Position numbers and translations under genes: made by a program. DNA of 64,000 nt, taken from NCBI GenBank assembly GCA_965262175.1, contig CBDHES010000002.1:1674001-1738000 (forward strand). Reading direction: 5' to 3'. The stretch is from CADEDH01 sp965262175. GTDB lineage: Bacteria; Actinomycetota; Acidimicrobiia; Acidimicrobiales; SZUA-35. Under the pieces are notes generated by a model. It searched no databases, was not told where the DNA came from, and saw nothing but the letters and a program-made list of their open reading frames with translations. Below, piece after piece: positions 16,907-25,135 of this stretch. Each line of letters starts with the position of its first letter. Within the stretch, counting starts at the first letter, position 1.

Positions 16907-18664
16907 TCAGTCGGACTTGCCCATGTAGGCCGAGAGCTGGTCGACGTGGACCTTGGTCTCGGCGATCAGCTCGTCGATCTGCTTCGCCGACTCCGTCGTC
17001 CGCTGGGCGAGGTTGCGGACCTCGTCGGCCACGACGGCGAATCCGGCCCCGGCCTCACCGGCCCGGGCCGACTCGACGGTGGCGTTGAGGGCCAGGAGGT
17101 TGGTCTGGTCGGAGATGCCATCGATGGTCTGGATGATGTTGCTGATCCGGTCGAGGACCTGGGCCATGGCGCCGTGGGTCCGCTCGATGAGGGCGTTGCG
17201 CTCCGACACGTCCTCGCCGTAGATGAGGATCTTGGCCACGGAGCCGTCGGCGTCGAGGACGGGGCTCATCGCCACCGAAAGGCGGACCGGCTTGGGCCCG
17301 TCGTCGAGGCGGAGGTCACATCCGATCGGCTTGCCCGAGCCGATCTTCTGCCACTCGTCGTTGGCCACATGGGGCCGGAGGCTCCCGATGCGCTGGGCCA
17401 GCTCGTTGGTCGAGCCGTACCCGAAACTGGACAGGGCCAGGTGGTTGGCGTCGGTGATCCGACCGTCGGGATCGAGCTCCATCACGACGTTGGTCTCGCT
17501 GATCGCCGCCAGGCGGATGTCGTTCTCGAGGGCCCGCTGCTTGGTGGTGTCGATGTTGGCCTGGATCGACACGAACTTCACGAGGTTGCCCGCCTCGTTG
17601 AAGATCGGGTTGATGGCCAGGCTGATCCAGTACGGCTCGCCGCCCTTGGTGTAGTTCAGGATCTCCTCGTAGAACGGCACCCGGTCGTTGAGGTTCTGGC
17701 GGATCCGGGCCCGCGTCTCGGAGCTGGTGTTCCTCCCCTGGAGCAACGCTCCCGGCCTCTCACCGATGGCCTCGGCGGCCGAGTAGCCGGTCATCGTGCT
17801 GAAGCCGGGGTTGACGTACTCGATGCGTCCCTCGGCATCGGTGATGATGACCGAGTTGGCGGTCTCGTTGGCCACGAGCGACAGCGTCGCCAGCTCCTCC
17901 CGGCGGTTCCGCTCCTCGGTGATGTCCTTGATGAACGCCGTGTAGAGGATCTTGCCTTCGAGCTCGATCTTCGACAGCGACAGGTTGCCCCACACCCTCC
18001 GCCCGTCCCGGGTCTCGATCTCGATCTCCCGGGAGGTGCCGACGATCTTGTCCCGGCCGGTGCGCCGGTTGGCGTCGACGTAGGAGTCGTGCTCGGCCTG
18101 GATGGCCCGGGGGACCAGCTCCTTGACGTTGCGCCCGATCACGTCATCCCGCGTACAGCCCCACAGGCGTTCGGCAGCGGCGTTGAAGAACACCACGTGG
18201 TTGCGTTCGTCGATGGTGACGACGGCGTCGAGGCAACCCTCGAGAGTCTGGTCGATGACCATCATCGCCTCGCGCTGGACGGTGATGTCCTTGACGAACG
18301 CGGTGTAGGACGTCTCGTCGTCGAACGTCACCTTCGACAGCGACAGGTTGCACCAGGCGGTCGATCCGTCCTTGCGCTCGATCTGCACGTCGCGGGACGT
18401 GCCGACGATCTTGTCGACGCCGGTGTGCCTGTTGGCATCGACGTAGGAGTCGTGGCTGGCCTGGATCGCCCGGGGGACGAGCATCTTGACGTTCTGGCCG
18501 ATCACCTCGTCGGCCCGGTAGCCCCAGAGCCGCTCGGCCGCCGCGTTGTAGTAGGTGACGATGTTGTGGTGGTCGATGGTCACCACCGCATCGAGGGCCT
18601 GGTCGAGCACGGCGGTCAGGAAATCCTGCGTCGTTGCCTTCTTCAAGCGTAGGGATGCCAACAC
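16907..18664 (-). CDS. soluble four-PAS protein with MCP-type signalling tip; two heme-PAS candidates
   Basis: 585 residues without membrane helix or HAMP. PAS1 (about 12-127) and PAS2 (130-248) are near-duplicates; each has AAERLWG, then H-D-S-Y-V, then IVGTSR exactly 20 residues on (H71/R91 and H192/R212). Spacing and flanks match the heme His and Arg of FixL (H200/R220) and DosP (H77/R97) as I know them. PAS3 has a GALLQG segment but no LOV cysteine; PAS4 is weaker. Residues ~485-585 hold the MCP hairpin tip QTNLLALNATVESARAGE and GFAVVADEVRNLAQR. GTG 18664 is preferred to TTG 18673 because GGAAGG then has correct spacing. No che genes are nearby. O2 or NO sensing is inference. Confidence 0.85.
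   Translation of the reverse strand: MLASLRLKKATTQDFLTAVLDQALDAVVTIDHHNIVTYYNAAAERLWGYRADEVIGQNVKMLVPRAIQASHDSYVDANRHTGVDKIVGTSRDVQIERKDGSTAWCNLSLSKVTFDDETSYTAFVKDITVQREAMMVIDQTLEGCLDAVVTIDERNHVVFFNAAAERLWGCTRDDVIGRNVKELVPRAIQAEHDSYVDANRRTGRDKIVGTSREIEIETRDGRRVWGNLSLSKIELEGKILYTAFIKDITEERNRREELATLSLVANETANSVIITDAEGRIEYVNPGFSTMTGYSAAEAIGERPGALLQGRNTSSETRARIRQNLNDRVPFYEEILNYTKGGEPYWISLAINPIFNEAGNLVKFVSIQANIDTTKQRALENDIRLAAISETNVVMELDPDGRITDANHLALSSFGYGSTNELAQRIGSLRPHVANDEWQKIGSGKPIGCDLRLDDGPKPVRLSVAMSPVLDADGSVAKILIYGEDVSERNALIERTHGAMAQVLDRISNIIQTIDGISDQTNLLALNATVESARAGEAGAGFAVVADEVRNLAQRTTESAKQIDELIAETKVHVDQLSAYMGKSD
17917..18631 (-). repeat. tandem duplication of a heme-PAS-like domain
   Basis: Coding segments for PAS1 (18286-18631) and PAS2 (17917-18277) are adjacent copies. 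They share long stretches such as LVPRAIQA.HDSYVDANR and DKIVGTSR, pointing to duplication within this gene. Confidence 0.8.
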
Positions 18665-18789
18665 GCTGGCCAACCTTCCCGCCCCGGCGGGCGTACTCCA
18701 GGCAGCGGGGCCGGCCCGCCATCTCTCGACCTGTACCCCTACCGTCGGCCCCGACCGTTACGTCCTTGAGAGGCCGGTTGCCGGACGCG

Positions 18790-18827
18790 CCAGGGGCGTC
18801 GGGCCGGTCATGGCCCGACGCCCCTGG
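18790..18827 (-). terminator. strong stem-loop downstream of groEL
   Basis: A perfect 16-bp stem (18790-18805 with 18812-18827) and 6-base loop, 46 bases beyond the groEL stop. No T-tract, as is common for actinobacterial terminators. Confidence 0.85.
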
Positions 18828-18872
18828 ATGGTGCGTGCCGATCGTCGGGAAGCTGTCGCCCTCGACGTGTGG

Positions 18873-20477
18873 CTAGAAGTCGTCGAAGTCGTCGTCGCCG
18901 TTGCCGGTGGCATCGGTGATGACCGCCTCGGTGGTGAGGAACAGCCCCGCGATCGACGCTGCGTTCTCCACCCCCGAACGGGTGACCTTGGCGGCATCGA
19001 CGACGCCGACCGTACGGAGGTCCTCGTAGTCGCCGGTCGCCGCGTTGTAGCCGTTCCAACCCTCGAGGCCCCGGACCCGGTCGACGACCACGCCGCCCTC
19101 CTCGCCCGAGTTGACGGCGATCTGCATCAGCGGCCGCTGGAGCGCCCGAGCCACGATCTTGGCCCCGGTCGCCTCGTCGTCGGTCAGGCTGTCGGCGGCG
19201 GCGAAGACCGCGTCCTGGGCCCGGAGGAGGGTCACCCCGCCACCGCACACGATGCCTTCCTCGATGGCCGCCTTGGTGGTGCTGACGGCGTCCTCGATCC
19301 GGTGCTTCTTCTCCTTGAGCTCGACCTCGGTGGCCGCCCCGACCTTGAGCACCGCGACACCGCCGGCCAGCTTGGCCAGGCGCTCCTGGAGCTTCTCCCG
19401 GTCGTAGTCGGAATCGGTGTTGTCGATCTCGGCCTTGATCTGCTCGACCCGGCCGTTCACGTCGCCGGCATCGCCGGCCCCGTCGACGATCGTCGTCTCG
19501 TCCTTGGTGATGGTGACCTTCCGGGCCCGGCCCAGCAGATCGAGGGTGGCGCCCTCCAGCTTGAGGCCCACCTCCTCCTGGATGACCTGGCCCGCAGTCA
19601 GGATCGCCATGTCCTGGAGCATGGCCTTGCGGCGGTCGCCGAACCCGGGGGCCTTGACCGCGGCGACGTTGATCGTGCCCCGGATCCGGTTCACCACGAG
19701 GGTGGCGAGGGCTTCGCCTTCGACGTCCTCGGCGATGATCACCAACGGCCGGCCGGTTCCCATCACCGCTTCGAGGACCGGAACCAGCTCTCGGACCGAG
19801 CTGATCTTCGATCCGACGAACAGGATGTACGGATCGTCGAGGACGGCCTCCATCCGATCCTGGTCGGTGATGAAGTAGGGCGAGATGTAGCCCTTGTCGA
19901 ACCGCATGCCTTCGGTGAACTCGAGGTCCATGCCGAAGGTGTTGGACTCCTCGACGGTGACCACGCCGTCCTTGCCGACCTTGTCGATGGCGTCGGAGAT
20001 CAGCGAACCGATCGTGGCGTCGTTGGCCGAGATCGACGCCACCTGGGCGATCTGGGACTTGTCCTCGACCTCGACGGCCGTGTCCCGGATCGCCGCCACC
20101 GCAGCCTCGGCACCGACGCTGATCCCTCGCTTGAGCGACATCGGGTTGGCGCCAGCGGCCACGTTCTTCATGCCGTCGGCCACCATGGCCCAGGCCAGAA
20201 CCGTGGCGGTGGTGGTGCCATCGCCGGCGACGTCGTCGGTCTTCTTGGCCACCTCCTTCACCAACTCGGCCCCGATCCGCTCCAGCGGATCCTCGAGCTC
20301 GATCTCCTTGGCGATCGACACGCCATCGTTGGTGATCGTCGGGGCACCCCACTTCTTGTCGAGTACGACGTTGCGGCCCTTGGGGCCGAGGGTGACCCGG
20401 ACCGCGTCGGCCAGGGTGTTCATCCCCGTCTCCAGCTTGCGGCGGGCGCTTTCTTCGAACGAGATCGTCTTCGCCAT
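18873..20477 (-). CDS. groL: chaperonin GroEL
   Basis: 534-residue Hsp60. Family motifs include VTLGPKGRNVVLDKKWGAP, the ATP site AGDGTTTATVLA and a C-terminal equatorial domain with GVVDAAKVTRSG. Forms the folding cage with GroES. No groES lies next to it, so this is a stand-alone copy like GroEL2 of many Actinobacteria. The C-terminus ends in an Asp/Phe tail rather than the usual GGM repeats. ATG 20477 follows GGAGGT. Expression should be under HrcA through the perfect CIRCE at 20520-20546. Confidence 0.97.
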   Translation of the reverse strand: MAKTISFEESARRKLETGMNTLADAVRVTLGPKGRNVVLDKKWGAPTITNDGVSIAKEIELEDPLERIGAELVKEVAKKTDDVAGDGTTTATVLAWAMVADGMKNVAAGANPMSLKRGISVGAEAAVAAIRDTAVEVEDKSQIAQVASISANDATIGSLISDAIDKVGKDGVVTVEESNTFGMDLEFTEGMRFDKGYISPYFITDQDRMEAVLDDPYILFVGSKISSVRELVPVLEAVMGTGRPLVIIAEDVEGEALATLVVNRIRGTINVAAVKAPGFGDRRKAMLQDMAILTAGQVIQEEVGLKLEGATLDLLGRARKVTITKDETTIVDGAGDAGDVNGRVEQIKAEIDNTDSDYDREKLQERLAKLAGGVAVLKVGAATEVELKEKKHRIEDAVSTTKAAIEEGIVCGGGVTLLRAQDAVFAAADSLTDDEATGAKIVARALQRPLMQIAVNSGEEGGVVVDRVRGLEGWNGYNAATGDYEDLRTVGVVDAAKVTRSGVENAASIAGLFLTTEAVITDATGNGDDDFDDF

Positions 20478-20519
20478 CGGTTGGCGACCTCCAGAGCTAT
20501 CGAGTATCGGATTGGTGCG

Positions 20520-20546
20520 TTAGCACTCTACCTCTGAGAGTGCTAA
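20520..20546. promoter_or_regulatory. CIRCE operator (HrcA site) upstream of groEL
   Basis: TTAGCACTC, nine spacer bases, GAGTGCTAA: an exact match to the CIRCE consensus. It lies 43 bases before the groEL start codon, placing the heat-shock repressor HrcA in control. hrcA itself is not in the window. Confidence 0.97.
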
Positions 20547-20598
20547 TTGCACCGCGTGCCGCGGTCCGCCGGAGGCGCCCAGGAGCTAGCGTGGGGTC

Positions 20599-20799
20599 AT
20601 GGACATGCCGGCGGTCAAGACCCGCCTTCCCCTCCCCGTCGTGTTGCTGATCGCGGCGGCGGTGGTGGTGGTCGGCCTGCTCATCCTTCAGGCGGCGATC
20701 GCCTTCTTCGTGTGGCTGTTCCGGTTGGCCCTGATCGTGCTCGGCTTCATCGCCATCGCCTGGGTCGCGTCGTATCTGCTCCGGCGAGGCCGCCGCTGA
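20599..20799 (+). CDS. small two-helix membrane protein
   Basis: 66 residues with two hydrophobic helices (about 13-31 and 36-58) and a basic RRGRR tail, so both ends are probably cytosolic. No family recognised. ATG 20599 has TAGCGT about 7-12 bases upstream and no clear Shine-Dalgarno, suggesting a leaderless start. It lies divergent from groEL and convergent with glycerate kinase. Confidence 0.55.
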   Translation: MDMPAVKTRLPLPVVLLIAAAVVVVGLLILQAAIAFFVWLFRLALIVLGFIAIAWVASYLLRRGRR

Positions 20800-20827
20800 C
20801 GTCCATCGTCCGGGCGGGCTCGACCGG

Positions 20828-21838
20828 CTAGCTGTCGGCCCCGAGCCGGTCGGCCAGCACCTGTCCGACCAGGCCCGCCGGATCGGCCATCGCCCGTTCG
20901 AGGCCGAACGCCTCGGTCAGGCTGACGACCTCCAACCCGGATGGGAGGGGGACCTCCTCGGCCCGTTCGCCGACGATGGCCAGCACGGGTACCGCCGCCT
21001 CTGCGGCCCAGTCCACGACCCCACCCACCACCTTCCCGTTGAACGACTCGGCGTCGAGGAACCCCTCCCCGGTCACGACCAGGTCGGCGTGCTCGAGGTG
21101 CCGGTCGAGCTCGACCCGCTCGGCGATGACGTCGAACCCGGCCTCGATCGACCCGCCCAGCGCCACCAGACCGCCGGCCAACCCGCCGGCCGCGCCTGCG
21201 CCCGGCACGTCGCTCACGTCGACCCCGTACCGGTCGTGGTAGATCTGGACCAGCCGTTCCAGGCGGCGCTCCAGGAACTCGATGTGCCGGTCGCCGGCAC
21301 CCTTCTGGGGCCCGAACGTGGCGGCGGCGTCGGTGAACCGGGTTCGGACGTCGGTCGCAACCACCAGCTCGATGCCCTTCATACGAGCGGCCGGCGGCAT
21401 GGCCTCGACGGCGCCCAACCCCCCATCGGTCGTGGCCGACCCCCCGAGGAACACGTGGATCCGTCGGGCGCCGAGCTCGATGGCGGTGGTGATCAGCTCG
21501 CCGGTCCCGGTCGTGGTCGCGGCCACCGGGTCGTTGTGCTCCGGACCACCGGCCAGCAGCAACCCGGAGGCGGCCGCCATCTCGATGAACGCCACTCGAC
21601 CATCCAGCCGCCAGCCGGCCTCGACCGGCTCGCCGAGCGGGCCGGTCACCGTCGTTCGCTTGTTGGCACCGCCGATCGCCGCCAACGAGCCTTCGCCGCC
21701 GTCGGCCAGTGACACCTCGATGGCCGACCATCCTCGATCGGCGGCCGCGGCGGCGCCAGCGGCCGCCAGCTCGGCCGACGACGCCGTGCCCCGGAACTTG
21801 TCGAAAGCCAGCACGACAGTGCCGGGGTGGGCGTCCAC
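20828..21838 (-). CDS. glycerate kinase, GK-I family
   Basis: 336 residues. Family motifs: ADGGEGS, HVFLGGSATTDGG, DVPGAGAAGG and VVTGEGFLD. Phosphorylates D-glycerate to 2- or 3-phosphoglycerate, linking glyoxylate or serine breakdown to glycolysis. Length is slightly short of the 370-380 typical of GarK/GlxK but all motifs are present. GTG 21838 starts one base after the stop of the LytR_C gene, so the two are coupled. Confidence 0.92.
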   Translation of the reverse strand: MDAHPGTVVLAFDKFRGTASSAELAAAGAAAAADRGWSAIEVSLADGGEGSLAAIGGANKRTTVTGPLGEPVEAGWRLDGRVAFIEMAAASGLLLAGGPEHNDPVAATTTGTGELITTAIELGARRIHVFLGGSATTDGGLGAVEAMPPAARMKGIELVVATDVRTRFTDAAATFGPQKGAGDRHIEFLERRLERLVQIYHDRYGVDVSDVPGAGAAGGLAGGLVALGGSIEAGFDVIAERVELDRHLEHADLVVTGEGFLDAESFNGKVVGGVVDWAAEAAVPVLAIVGERAEEVPLPSGLEVVSLTEAFGLERAMADPAGLVGQVLADRLGADS

Positions 21839-21839
21839 C

Positions 21840-22643
21840 TCAGACGTCTATCACCCCGTCCGAACCCACGACAACCACGATGTCGGCGTCGCCGATGTCG
21901 CCGATCGGCCGATTCCCGGGATCGAAGGGGTTGACGACGGCCGCCGGGTCGACGCCGAACACCGAGGCCACGTCGCCGGCCTCGGCTTCGAACCCGTCGA
22001 GGTAGAGAACGAGCGACGGGCCGAGGAAGTCGGCGTTCTTCGGAGCGAGCACGTCGAAGCCGGCGTCCTGGAGGATCGACGAGCCCCGACCGGCGACCCC
22101 GGAGCCCCCGGCGCCGTTGAGGACGAGCACCGAGACCTCCGACCGCTCCCGGGTCTCGGGCCCGGCCGGGGCGCTGGTGTCGGTCGTGTCGGCCTCATCG
22201 TCGGCCGGGTCGTCGGCCGGATCGTCGGCCGGGTTGGCCGGGTCGTCGGTGGTCTCGTCGTCGGCCGCCGGGGAAACGGTCGGATCGGTCGATTCGTCGA
22301 CCATCGAATCGCCGCCGGCCATCGAGTCGGCGTCGGCGCCCGGCGGGTCGTCGGTCGGGTCGGGGGCGGTGCCGGCGGCGTCGCCCGGGGCAACCCCTGC
22401 GCCACTGTCGGCCACGGCCCCGGCCACCGCGGGCTCCCCGGTCGCCGAGGGGTCGTCGTCACCGATCGGCCCGGCCCCGGTCGGGACCGAGGCGGCGTCG
22501 GTGGCGGCCACCGAGCCCCCGTCGAGGCCCTGGCTGAGCACGAAGGCTCCGATCGCCAGGGCGGTGAGGCTGACCAGGATGCCCCGTAGATAGCCGTTTC
22601 GCCGGTGGCTCGACCGCTCGGCGGATTGACGTTCTCGCTCCAT
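21840..22643 (-). CDS. membrane-anchored LytR C-terminal (LytR_C) domain protein
   Basis: 267 residues: short basic cytosolic segment, one membrane helix at about residues 22-41, a long Asp/Ala/Pro/Thr linker with DDPAD repeats (about 50-170), and a C-terminal LytR_C domain (VSVLVLNGAGGSGVAGRG to the end). LytR_C domains accompany wall-attached or envelope proteins; the enzymatic LCP domain is absent. ATG 22643 (MERERQ...) is chosen because the sequence upstream is not protein-like. Coupled to glycerate kinase, whose connection is unclear. Confidence 0.8.
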   Translation of the reverse strand: MERERQSAERSSHRRNGYLRGILVSLTALAIGAFVLSQGLDGGSVAATDAASVPTGAGPIGDDDPSATGEPAVAGAVADSGAGVAPGDAAGTAPDPTDDPPGADADSMAGGDSMVDESTDPTVSPAADDETTDDPANPADDPADDPADDEADTTDTSAPAGPETRERSEVSVLVLNGAGGSGVAGRGSSILQDAGFDVLAPKNADFLGPSLVLYLDGFEAEAGDVASVFGVDPAAVVNPFDPGNRPIGDIGDADIVVVVGSDGVIDV

Positions 22644-22774
22644 GGTGGGCGCTGCTCCAGGCTCCGCAGGGATGATCGGTCTCAACAGTGCCACAACGCC
22701 GAGCGATCCGGGCTCACCCTGAAGGAGGCCCCCGGGCCGTCCGAACGGAGCAGCGCGCCCCAACTCCGCCGTCG

Positions 22775-22780
22775 TACACT
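22775..22780 (+). promoter_or_regulatory. candidate -10 box (TACACT) for tRNA-Thr
   Basis: TACACT ends 13 bases before the mature tRNA 5' end, a normal distance for a short 5' leader. No strong -35 hexamer is visible. Confidence 0.4.
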
Positions 22781-22793
22781 AGCGGATCGTCAG

Positions 22794-22866
22794 GCCCGAA
22801 TAGCTCAGCTGGCAGAGCGCTGCTCTTGTAAAGCAGATGTCGTCGGTTCGAATCCGACTTCGGGCT
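22794..22866 (+). tRNA. tRNA-Thr (anticodon UGU)
   Basis: 73-nt cloverleaf. Acceptor GCCCGAA pairs with TTCGGGC, D-arm GCTCAGCTGGCAGAGC, anticodon stem CTGCT/AGCAG with loop CTTGTAA giving UGU, T-arm GTCGG-TTCGAAT-CCGAC. CCA is not encoded. Reads ACA and related Thr codons. Confidence 0.97.
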
Positions 22867-22902
22867 CCTGGAGCACGGCGACGAGCGGGGCCTTGCGGCG
22901 GC

Positions 22903-25089
22903 TCAGCTCAAGCTGAGGAACACGACACCCTGCACCGGCGCCGCCTCGACCGCCAGGGTGAGATCCTCGACGTCAGCCGCCGGAACGGCCCAGCAGAGGT
23001 CGCCCTCGATCGTGTCGGTCGGCGCCAGCTCGATCGTGGTATCGAGCTGATCGGCAATCGCCGGGCACTCGTCCGGCTCCAGGAGTGCCGGCTCCGAGGC
23101 GATGGCCGACAAGCGGAGATCCGATGGTTGCCCGGGGACCGGACCAGACTCGTACATGATCCGGACCCGGGCCACCGCCACGACCATGGCGTCATCGGAT
23201 CCCGATGCCTGATCATCGTCGGCCGACGACTCGACGACGATGGGATCCGTCACCTGGACCACCCACCGTCGTTCCTCGTCGAGGTCATCGTCGTGGTAGT
23301 AGACGACGACTCCCAGTCCGAAGGTGTAGGGCTCGTTGAACGAGCCGCGCCCGGTCTGGTTGAGAGCCGCCTCCAGATCGAGGGGCTCCTCGCCGTCGTC
23401 GGCCGCCACCAAGAAGACCAGGGTGCCCGCTCCGATCAGCAGGAGCCCGATCAGCACCGCCACCAGCGGCCACCGTCGGGCCCGGGGTGCATCGTCGGCA
23501 CGGACCGGAGGCGGAACGGCGGCGGGCGGGCGGGGCCCGGTTGCGGGACGGTCGATGGCGGCCGGCTCGGGCCGAGGGTCGATCGGGGGCGCCTGGCGAC
23601 CGTCGGGCGATCCTGCCTGGCCGCCCGTGACCGACGGGACCGGGCCGGCCAGGTGTGCCGGGACGTCATCGGCCCTGATCGGCGGCGGCTCGGCGGCGCT
23701 TCCGACCGTCGAGACCGGCGGCACCCGAGCGTCGACCTCGATCCGGTCGACGCTCGGCGGCCCGTTCCCCTCGATGGTCGGAGCGGCGGCGTCGGTCGCT
23801 TCCCGGCCGGCGGTGGGGGCGTGTGACCCGGGCGGACTGGCGGCGGGGTCGTCCGGGGTGGGGGGGCGGTCGCCGCCACCGTCGGGCAACTCACCGAGGT
23901 GGAACCCGGAGACGGCGGTGACGGTGGCCGGACCGTCTCCCGTCTCCGAGCCGCCGGCCGGCGGAGGCGGGGTCTCGGCACCGCCGTGGCCGGTGTCGGC
24001 TTCGGGATGGGCGTCGGCGTCGACCGAGGGGCCGCTCGGCCCCGACTCGGTCTCGGGCGAGGTCGCGCCGGGTGGGGCATCGGCGCCGGTCGCGTCACCG
24101 CCCAACAACTCCTCGAGGAGCCGATCGGCGTCGAGATCTTCCTCGGAGACTCCCCGAACACCGGCGCTGGTCGGCTCATCGTCCGTGGTCGGCGCCGGAT
24201 CGGCGCCACCACCGTCGCCGAAGACGTCGTCGATGTTCGGGAGGTCCTCGAAGACCGGACGATCGGCCCCATCCGCGGTCGACCCGTCGGGTGGCCCATC
24301 TCCGGTCGGCCCGCCCTCGGTCGACCAACCGGCGGATGGCGCCGCCCCGGCGCCCGGCAGCTCTCCCGCGGGGAACGAGGCGGTCTCGCTGGCCGCCCGG
24401 ATGACGTCGTCGGCATCGGCTGGACCGGGAGCCGTCGGGGCATCCGCTGCGCTCGCCGCATCCGGGACGGCGCTGCCGGCGTCGGCCCGGCCGGCCGACG
24501 GGTCGCGATCGGGCGGCCCCTCATCGGTTGGTGCCGCTGAGCCGGGCCCGGTGATCGGATCGCCGGCCGGGAAGGTGGCGGTCTCGGTGACGGCCCGGAG
24601 CAGGCCCTGGGACGGACCGGCCGCCTCCACCTGGTCGGGCGCCGATGCAGATCCCTCACCCGACCGGCTGTCATCGAGACCCGGGGCGTCATCGGGCTCC
24701 GGGGCCCCGTCGCCGTCGGGATCGAGGGCGAGGCCGTCGGCATCGAGATCGGACACCGGCTCACCGGCCGGTCCCCGCTCGACCGACTCGGCCTCGGGCT
24801 GGTCGACCCGTTCATCGTCGACGTGACCGGCCGGGGCCTGCTCGGCGGCCGGGCTGTCGACGACCCGGAGGCCGTCGTCGAAACCGGGATCGTCGACCTC
24901 GACCGACCGGTCCGCAGGTCCCAGCCCGGGACCGGCGCCATTGCGCTCCCCGCCGCCGTCGGCCGACTGGGCGCCATGGGGTCCGAAGCCCTGGGGCCAC
25001 CACTTGCCATCGTCGGCCTGGTACCACCCGTCTGGTGGCGGCCACTCATACAGGTTGTCGTCCCAGGCGGTGTAGCTTGCCTCGGTCAC
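22903..25089 (-). CDS. large acidic single-pass membrane protein with DUF2510-like N-motif
   Basis: 728 residues. The N-terminus has an aromatic motif WPPPDGWYQADDGKWWPQG, reminiscent of DUF2510 proteins. Then come ~480 residues of disordered Asp/Pro/Gly/Ala sequence, in which a motif of the form (V/I)..A.TETA(T/S)FPAG occurs twice; one membrane helix near residue 545; and a ~160-residue exported domain with two cysteines (DECPAIADQL, EGDLCWAVP) that resembles DUF4352-like beta-sandwiches. GTG 25089 follows GGGGAT. Function unknown; the layout suggests an envelope sensor or scaffold. Downstream of rlmB by 46 bases. Confidence 0.75.
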   Translation of the reverse strand: MTEASYTAWDDNLYEWPPPDGWYQADDGKWWPQGFGPHGAQSADGGGERNGAGPGLGPADRSVEVDDPGFDDGLRVVDSPAAEQAPAGHVDDERVDQPEAESVERGPAGEPVSDLDADGLALDPDGDGAPEPDDAPGLDDSRSGEGSASAPDQVEAAGPSQGLLRAVTETATFPAGDPITGPGSAAPTDEGPPDRDPSAGRADAGSAVPDAASAADAPTAPGPADADDVIRAASETASFPAGELPGAGAAPSAGWSTEGGPTGDGPPDGSTADGADRPVFEDLPNIDDVFGDGGGADPAPTTDDEPTSAGVRGVSEEDLDADRLLEELLGGDATGADAPPGATSPETESGPSGPSVDADAHPEADTGHGGAETPPPPAGGSETGDGPATVTAVSGFHLGELPDGGGDRPPTPDDPAASPPGSHAPTAGREATDAAAPTIEGNGPPSVDRIEVDARVPPVSTVGSAAEPPPIRADDVPAHLAGPVPSVTGGQAGSPDGRQAPPIDPRPEPAAIDRPATGPRPPAAVPPPVRADDAPRARRWPLVAVLIGLLLIGAGTLVFLVAADDGEEPLDLEAALNQTGRGSFNEPYTFGLGVVVYYHDDDLDEERRWVVQVTDPIVVESSADDDQASGSDDAMVVAVARVRIMYESGPVPGQPSDLRLSAIASEPALLEPDECPAIADQLDTTIELAPTDTIEGDLCWAVPAADVEDLTLAVEAAPVQGVVFLSLS

Positions 25090-25135
25090 GGCGATCCCCA
25101 ATCGGTGGCGGAGGAGTCCAAAACCTCTGTCGGAG

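Noticed and set aside
17550..17850. PAS3 as a LOV photosensor because of its GALLQG segment
   Set aside because: The flavin-reactive Cys of the LOV core motif is missing.
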